From: Williamsia sterculiae
GTDB taxonomy: Bacteria; Actinomycetota; Actinomycetes; Mycobacteriales; Mycobacteriaceae
NCBI RefSeq assembly: GCF_900156495.1
Contig: NZ_FTNT01000011.1
Coordinates: 118,512 to 182,511, forward strand
Direction of reading: 5' to 3'
DNA: 64,000 bases
The notes beneath the pieces were generated by a model. That model did no database searches. It saw only the letters and a program-made list of their open reading frames with translations, and had not been told where the DNA came from. Positions 56,873-64,000 of this stretch are shown here, piece by piece. How positions within the stretch are numbered: the first letter of the stretch is position 1; each line of letters opens with the position of its first letter. The position numbers and the translations under genes were made by a program.

Positions 56873-56873
56873 C

Positions 56874-57854
56874 TCAGACCTCCTTCTTTCCGCGCCATCC
56901 GGTCACCGGGAGATCGAACTTGGTGACCAGCCGGTCGGCGAACGGTTCGGAGTCGATGCGCACCCAACGCAGGGGTTTGTGTCCGCGGACCACCTCGAGT
57001 CGGGCCCCGGCAGGCACGGGCAGCACACGACGACCGTCGCAGGAGACGAGGGCGTCGTACGGACCTGGCTCCACCTCCACCGCGACCACCGACCGCGGGC
57101 TGGTGACCATCGGTCGGGCGAACAGAGCATGGGCGTTGTTGGGCACGATGAGGATGGCTTCGAGATCGGGCCACATGACCGGGCCACCCGCTGAGAACGC
57201 GTATGCGGTGGAACCGGTGGGCGTCGACACCAGGATCCCGTCGGCTCCGAACGCCGACACCGGCCGCCCGTCCACCTCGGTGACCAGACCGAGCACGCCC
57301 TGACCGGACGGGTTCTGCACGCTGGCCTCGTTCAGCGCCCACGATGACCCGTGCGTTTCGCCGTCGACGAGGACCGCCACGTCCAGCGTCATCCGGTCCT
57401 CCACGCGGTAGTCACCGGAGATGAGTTGCACCATCACCTCGTCCACGCGGTTCGCCTCCGCCTCGGCCAGGAAGCCGATGCGGCCGAGATTGATGCCGAG
57501 CACCGGTATCGATGCCGGGTAGGCGAGTTCGGCCGCCCGGAGGAACGTCCCGTCACCGCCCAGCACGATGACGACCTCGCAGCCCGCGGCGGATCCGGGA
57601 TCGGCACTGGTGACCGCCACCTCGGCACCGATGGATCGCAGGTGCGCGGGATCGACCGGATGCACCTCCGCCTTGTAGGTCATCTCCGGGTGGTCGGCCA
57701 GGGTGTCGTGGTCGACGACACGCAACCCCACTCCGGCCTCGGCACAGCGCCGCGCGATGGCGTCGAGGGTCTCGACGACAGCCGCCCGGCCGGTGTGCGC
57801 AACCACCAGGAACTCCCGGCCGCCACCGTCGGGGGCGTCGCTGCTCGCGGTCAC
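56874..57854 (-). CDS. nadK: NAD kinase
   Basis: Makes NADP from NAD with ATP or polyphosphate. [11 protein letters not shown] is the family motif; [36 protein letters not shown] follow. 326 aa. GTG start overlaps the tlyA stop (GTGA at 57851-57854). Same order as Rv1694-Rv1695-Rv1696. Confidence 0.96.
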   Translation of the reverse strand: MTASSDAPDGGGREFLVVAHTGRAAVVETLDAIARRCAEAGVGLRVVDHDTLADHPEMTYKAEVHPVDPAHLRSIGAEVAVTSADPGSAAGCEVVIVLGGDGTFLRAAELAYPASIPVLGINLGRIGFLAEAEANRVDEVMVQLISGDYRVEDRMTLDVAVLVDGETHGSSWALNEASVQNPSGQGVLGLVTEVDGRPVSAFGADGILVSTPTGSTAYAFSAGGPVMWPDLEAILIVPNNAHALFARPMVTSPRSVVAVEVEPGPYDALVSCDGRRVLPVPAGARLEVVRGHKPLRWVRIDSEPFADRLVTKFDLPVTGWRGKKEV

Positions 57855-58711
57855 TGCGGTCCCCTCTCGACCGCTCGTGCGATCGTTTCGGCGGTGTCCT
57901 CAACGGAGTTGACGTCCGACGGCCCCGATTCGGTTCCTGCCGGTCGATCGGTGGTGGTGGACGAGACCTTCCGGAGCCACAAGAAGTATTCAACATTGCC
58001 CGACGGCCCGGGCAGTGGGCTGGCCACGGCGCCCAGGGTGCGCAGACCCAGCCCCGCGGCGGTCGTGGCGACCGCGCGGACCGCCTCCTCACGGCGTTGC
58101 GGATCACGCACCACACCGCCTGCACCCACCCTGTCCTTGCCCACCTCGAACTGCGGCTTGACCATCGGGAGCAGATCGGCGCCCGGCCGTGCGCAGGCGG
58201 CCAATGCGGGTAGCACCAGTCCCAACGAGATGAACGACAGGTCGGCGACCACGAGGTCCACCGGACCACCGATGTCGTCGGCCGTCAGCCGCCGCACGTT
58301 GGTGCGGTCGTGCACCGACACGCGCTCGTCCGACTGCAACCGCCAGATGAGCTGTCCGTACCCGACGTCGACCGCGACCACCTCGCGCGCACCCTCGCGT
58401 AGCAGCACATCGGTGAAACCACCGGTCGACGCACCGGCGTCCAGACACCGCCGGCCGGTCACGGTCATCCCGGCCGACCCGAACTCCGCCAGAGCGCCGA
58501 GCAGCTTGTGCGCTCCGCGGGACGCATAGTCGTCGGAGTGGTTCTTTACCACCAGAATCGGGGTGGCGCGCCCGACGTTGGTCGCGGGCTTGCTGGCGAC
58601 CGCTCCGGACACCTTGACCTTGCCGTCGGTGATGAGCGTCTGGGCCTGCTCACGGGAACGGGCCAGTCCCCGACGCACCAGTTCGGCGTCGAGGCGGACT
58701 CGGGGTGCCAC
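57851..58711 (-). CDS. tlyA: 2'-O-ribose rRNA methyltransferase TlyA
   Basis: Methylates 16S and 23S rRNA, needed for capreomycin susceptibility in mycobacteria. S4 domain at the N-terminus ([30 protein letters not shown]), SAM-binding [16 protein letters not shown], and [15 protein letters not shown]. 286 aa, somewhat longer than the 268-aa M. tuberculosis protein because of the C-terminal tail. GTG start at 58711. Confidence 0.96.
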   Translation of the reverse strand: MAPRVRLDAELVRRGLARSREQAQTLITDGKVKVSGAVASKPATNVGRATPILVVKNHSDDYASRGAHKLLGALAEFGSAGMTVTGRRCLDAGASTGGFTDVLLREGAREVVAVDVGYGQLIWRLQSDERVSVHDRTNVRRLTADDIGGPVDLVVADLSFISLGLVLPALAACARPGADLLPMVKPQFEVGKDRVGAGGVVRDPQRREEAVRAVATTAAGLGLRTLGAVASPLPGPSGNVEYFLWLRKVSSTTTDRPAGTESGPSDVNSVEDTAETIARAVERGPQ

Positions 58712-58745
58712 CTAACCCCCGGCCTCGTCGACGCGGTGCATGCGG

Positions 58746-58988
58746 TCAGGCACGGTCGATCTGCTCCAACGCCTCGGTGAGTACGGCGTGCGCCTGCTCC
58801 AACAATTCGGTCTGCCTCGACAACGAGGTCAGGTCGAGCTCATCGGAGTCCGCGCCGCGCAACGCGTCGACCTGCTCGACCAGTTCGGCGACGGCAGTGG
58901 TGATCGCCGACGGGTCGACATCGGCGGGAGACATGTCGGCACCCGCACCCCGAGGGCGCAGATGACTACCGGGTAGCGGTGCGTTCAT
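58746..58988 (-). CDS. Small conserved hypothetical (Rv1693-like)
   Basis: 80-aa mostly helical protein (AITTAVAELVEQVDALRGADSDELDLTSLSRQTELLEQAHAVLTEALEQIDRA). No cysteines or membrane segment. In M. tuberculosis Rv1693 holds the same place between tlyA and the phosphatase gene. ATG at 58988; 34 nt before tlyA on the same strand. Confidence 0.8.
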   Translation of the reverse strand: MNAPLPGSHLRPRGAGADMSPADVDPSAITTAVAELVEQVDALRGADSDELDLTSLSRQTELLEQAHAVLTEALEQIDRA

Positions 58989-59057
58989 AGGACCCCAACG
59001 CTATCGGAGGCCGCCGACGCCCGTAGGGACGGACGCGCGGCCGACGAGTCGCGGTGT

Positions 59058-61265
59058 TCACAGGCCCAGATCGCCGAGCGCCGCTCGTGCCCGCTCACCA
59101 TCGGCGCGTATCTGCGGCGCCTTCTCCCGTCCGGCCTCCCAGGCGGCGGCGACCAAGGCGGGTAGCACCCGCGACGGGTCTGCGTCGTCGTCGCCACGCA
59201 CCGTGATGACGTCCCCGCTGACCTCGATCGTCCATCCGGGTGCGGGGGCGATCCGAGAACGGTCGGCGGGCAGCGACAGGGTGGTCAGGTCGGGCCCGAC
59301 ATGCGTGGGACGATGCTCGGGCCGGGCCGCCAGCAGGTCCGCGACGGAGCTGACTCCGGTGAGCACCATCAGGCTGTCGAGACCCACGGTGTTGGCACCG
59401 GCGATGTCGGTGTCCAGCCGATCGCCGACGACCAGCGGATTCCGCGCGCCGCTGCGCGCGATGGCGTCGTCCATCAACGGTGCGGCTGGTTTACCCGCGA
59501 CGATCGGTTGCTTCCCGGTGGCGTTGGCCACCGCCGCGACCATCGAACCGTTGCCCACGGCGAAGCCGCGCTCCGTCGGCAGGGTGGCGTCCACGTTGCA
59601 CGCGATCCAGAGCGCCCCGGCGTTGATGGCCAGCGCGGCCTCGGACAGTTGCTGCCAGCCGGTGTCCGGGGAATGCCCCTGGATCACGGCGGCGGGCCGG
59701 TCGTCGGCGCTACGCGTCACCCCGATGGCGACCTCGCGCACCTCCTGGGCGAGTCCGTCGGTTCCGACGACGAGCGCACGCTGCCCGGGTTGCAGGTGGT
59801 CGGCGAGCAGTCGGGCACCGGTCTGTGCGCTGGTGACCACTTGTTCGGCGGTGGCGCTGAATCCCAGTTCCTCGAGGTGTGCGGCCACCTCGTCCGGTCG
59901 CCGACTCGCGTTGTTGGTGACGTAATACGACGGGTTGTCCACCTCGCTCAGCGCCTCGGTGGCACCCGGGATGGCCCGCTGCCCCGCGTACAGGGTTCCG
60001 TCCAGGTCGAGCAACAGCACGTCGTAGTTGGCGGCCAGCGACTTCTCGGCCGAGGCGTCGTCGCCCGTCGGATCCGTTACCGACAGGTCGGTGTGGTCAA
60101 CCGGGGTGCGGACCACAGCGTCACGTGACACGTCGTCGCTCGGGACGGACTCGTCGGCGGTGGTCGGGTCCTGCGCTGCGTCCGGCGTCTGATCCGCGGC
60201 GACCTCGGTGTCGGGCACCTCCACCGACGTGCTCGTCTCGCCACCTCCCGCGGTGGTGGCGTCGGTATCGGGGACCGCAGCTGCCGATTCGACCCTCGAC
60301 GGGCTCGGAGTGCGGTCGTCACGGGTTGCCGGGTCGGCCAGCTCGGTGAGTCGTTCTTCGGCGTCGGTGACGTCGTCGAGGTCGGCCGCGGCGGCGTTCA
60401 TGAACCAGGTGACGGCGTCGTCGACACGACCTGCGGCGAGCAACGCCGACGCGTACGCGTAGAACAGACGCGCGGGCGCCGTTCCGGTCCGACTGGGATC
60501 CAGGTCCTCTCCCTGCAGGGTGACGACTGCCTTTTCCGGCTCGCCCAGGTCGATACGCGCGCCGGCTTCGACCAAACGCATCTCGGTGGCCTCGTCCCCG
60601 GTGAGAGCGCGCCCTTCTGCACCGCGAGCCAGGTCGATGGCTTTCTCCGGACGACCCAGACCACGCTCGGCGTCGGCCATCAACGGCAACAACGCAGAGG
60701 TCCCGGACATCCGGCGTGCGGCGCGGAGCTCGGTGAGCGCCTCGGACCACTCCTGAGCGTTGTACGCGGCGACGCCGGCGGTCTCCCGCACCACGGCCAC
60801 CCGGGCGGCGCGCTGTCGGGCCGCGCGGGCATGCAGCAACGCACGTTCCGGATCATCGATGAGCAGCCTGGAGACCATCACCAGATGCCGGGCCACCTCG
60901 TCGGCGGTGGTGCGGTCCAAGGTCAGCAGATCCCGCCGGATCTCCCCGTCGAGATCCTGGGGCGTCACATCGTCGGGGATGGGTGGACCGCTCGGGGCGC
61001 GGCGGTCGGTGGACCGCTCTGCCGAACGCGCATCGTCCCGATGTCCCCCGCCGGGCGCTCCGCCTCCGGCCGCGCGTCGATCGGATCCGCGGCGCGCGTC
61101 ACGCGATCCGCTCACCCGGCCGCGTTCATCGCGTTCCGGACGACCCTGCTGACGGCCACCACGGCCGCGGTCGGACCGTCCCTCGCCGGCACGGAAACCA
61201 CCGCGACCATCCGAGGACCTACGGACGCCGCGGCCTTTACCGTCATCGCCACGGCGATCGTCCAT
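59058..61265 (-). CDS. TPR-like region fused to HAD phosphatase (Rv1691-Rv1692 fusion)
   Basis: 735-aa two-part protein. Residues 1-95 are Arg/Gly-rich and disordered; 95-300 are helical repeats resembling Rv1691 (DEVARHLVMVSRLLIDDPERALLHARAARQRAARVAV). An acidic linker to about 420 leads to a HAD phosphatase (LLLDLDGTLYAG, YYVTNNASRRPDEVA, NPLVVGDRLDTDIAGANT), as in the glycerol-3-phosphate phosphatase Rv1692. These are two separate genes in M. tuberculosis. ATG at 61265 has AGAGGGG about 6 nt upstream. Confidence 0.9.
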   Translation of the reverse strand: MDDRRGDDGKGRGVRRSSDGRGGFRAGEGRSDRGRGGRQQGRPERDERGRVSGSRDARRGSDRRAAGGGAPGGGHRDDARSAERSTDRRAPSGPPIPDDVTPQDLDGEIRRDLLTLDRTTADEVARHLVMVSRLLIDDPERALLHARAARQRAARVAVVRETAGVAAYNAQEWSEALTELRAARRMSGTSALLPLMADAERGLGRPEKAIDLARGAEGRALTGDEATEMRLVEAGARIDLGEPEKAVVTLQGEDLDPSRTGTAPARLFYAYASALLAAGRVDDAVTWFMNAAAADLDDVTDAEERLTELADPATRDDRTPSPSRVESAAAVPDTDATTAGGGETSTSVEVPDTEVAADQTPDAAQDPTTADESVPSDDVSRDAVVRTPVDHTDLSVTDPTGDDASAEKSLAANYDVLLLDLDGTLYAGQRAIPGATEALSEVDNPSYYVTNNASRRPDEVAAHLEELGFSATAEQVVTSAQTGARLLADHLQPGQRALVVGTDGLAQEVREVAIGVTRSADDRPAAVIQGHSPDTGWQQLSEAALAINAGALWIACNVDATLPTERGFAVGNGSMVAAVANATGKQPIVAGKPAAPLMDDAIARSGARNPLVVGDRLDTDIAGANTVGLDSLMVLTGVSSVADLLAARPEHRPTHVGPDLTTLSLPADRSRIAPAPGWTIEVSGDVITVRGDDDADPSRVLPALVAAAWEAGREKAPQIRADGERARAALGDLGL

Positions 61266-61405
61266 GACGCACCCCTCTTCGCTCGACGGGTCCACCCACG
61301 GCGGATCCACACTGTCGGAGTTGATCTCGACACACTGCCGCCCAGCGTAACGGTCGACCTACACGACAACCGAATTCACAGGCACGACAACGGGTTATGA
61401 AATGG

Positions 61406-61436
61406 GGCATGCCCCGCACGTGGTGCGGGGCATGCC
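61406..61436 (-). terminator. rRNA operon terminator
   Basis: 14-bp perfect stem: GGCATGCCCCGCAC (61406-61419) and its complement (61423-61436) with a 3-nt loop, 10 nt after the 5S rRNA on the minus strand. The following minus-strand sequence (CCATTTCATAA) is moderately T-rich. It also ends transcription from the other side. Confidence 0.85.
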
Positions 61437-61445
61437 TGGGGTTGT

Positions 61446-61562
61446 GTTCGGCGGTGTCCTACTCTCCCACACTGTTGAGGGTGCAGTACCATTGGCGCTG
61501 GTGGGCTTAGCTTCCGGGTTCGGGATGGGACCGGGCGTTTCCCCGCCGCTATGACCGCCGTA
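61446..61562 (-). rRNA. rrf: 5S ribosomal RNA
   Basis: About 117 nt, read on the minus strand. It starts with ACGGCGGTCATAGCGG, contains CCCGGTCCCATCCCGAAC and AAGCTAAGCCCACCAGCGCC, and ends ACACCGCCGAAC, so both strands of helix I pair (GGCGG...CCGCC). Ends are accurate to a few bases. The 23S gene lies about 120 nt upstream. Confidence 0.95.
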
Positions 61563-61683
61563 ACTTTGTGAAACACACACGCCCCTGGTGGGGGTGGGTT
61601 TGTTTGTCCTCTTGTGTGTTGTTTCAGAGTTGCATAGTGGATGTGAGTTCCCGTGAACCTGTGTTTGGTGGTTGGGGTGTTGT

Positions 61684-64000
<2,317 letters not shown>

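Overview
The window comes from a high-GC actinobacterium of the Mycobacteriales, most likely Gordonia or a close relative (inference). Two blocks keep M. tuberculosis gene order: ftsR-garA-gcvH-pgsA2-secA2 on the left (Rv1828 to Rv1821) and der-cmk-rluB-scpB-scpA-parA-xerD-nudix-pyrG-steB-steA-recN-nadK-tlyA-(Rv1693-like)-(Rv1692/Rv1691 fusion) on the right (Rv1713 to Rv1691). The right edge holds a 5S rRNA and the 3' part of a 23S rRNA. A frameshifted DUF222/HNH gene of the REP13E12 type, with a mycobacterial-type SOS box over its start codon, also fits this group.

Layout. 0.2-5.4 kb: cell-division regulator, FHA protein, glycine cleavage H protein, phosphatidyltransferase and accessory secretion ATPase. 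5.6-34.3 kb: variable region of short metabolic and regulatory units, including ppk2, a secreted phospholipase A2, SDR/ADH/hydrolase enzymes, mug, a secreted RNase Sa-type ribonuclease with its barstar inhibitor, an Eis-type acetyltransferase, tex, an FdhF/YdeP molybdoenzyme, a cytoplasmic-looking subtilase with a small partner, an Fpg/Nei glycosylase, and several divergent regulator-enzyme pairs. 43.4-61.3 kb: tRNA-Pro(GGG) and the core housekeeping block, with many ATGA/GTGA stop-start overlaps that imply operons. 61.4-64 kb: end of an rRNA operon on the minus strand.

The most interesting feature is an 8.9 kb integrated element (34,514-43,403) bounded by a 26-bp direct repeat, the 3' end of tRNA-Pro(GGG). 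Its genes all point rightward except the last: tyrosine integrase, excisionase, a membrane/zinc protein, a RecA/RepA-like ATPase with a C-terminal winged helix, an iteron array with a central hairpin (candidate replication origin), a small basic protein, a WhiB-like regulator, a zinc-ribbon protein, a 79-aa protein, an HK97-type major capsid protein, a small protein, and two cargo genes next to the right attachment site. The cargo is a 329-aa protein with a possible PD-(D/E)xK-like strand pair and lower GC, and a two-TM glycine-rich protein. No large terminase, portal, protease, tail or lysis gene and no obvious repressor are visible. The content suggests a compact phage satellite or phiRv1/phiRv2-like element that supplies its own replication and capsid protein and borrows the rest from a helper phage (inference). 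A degenerate prophage is the main alternative.

Other points of note: an alpha/beta hydrolase that has lost Ser and His of the triad, a hydrolase with Cys at the nucleophile elbow, an Fpg-family enzyme lacking the fourth zinc cysteine, a fused Rv1691-Rv1692 protein, absence of the Rv1823-1825 genes, and several palindromic operators.
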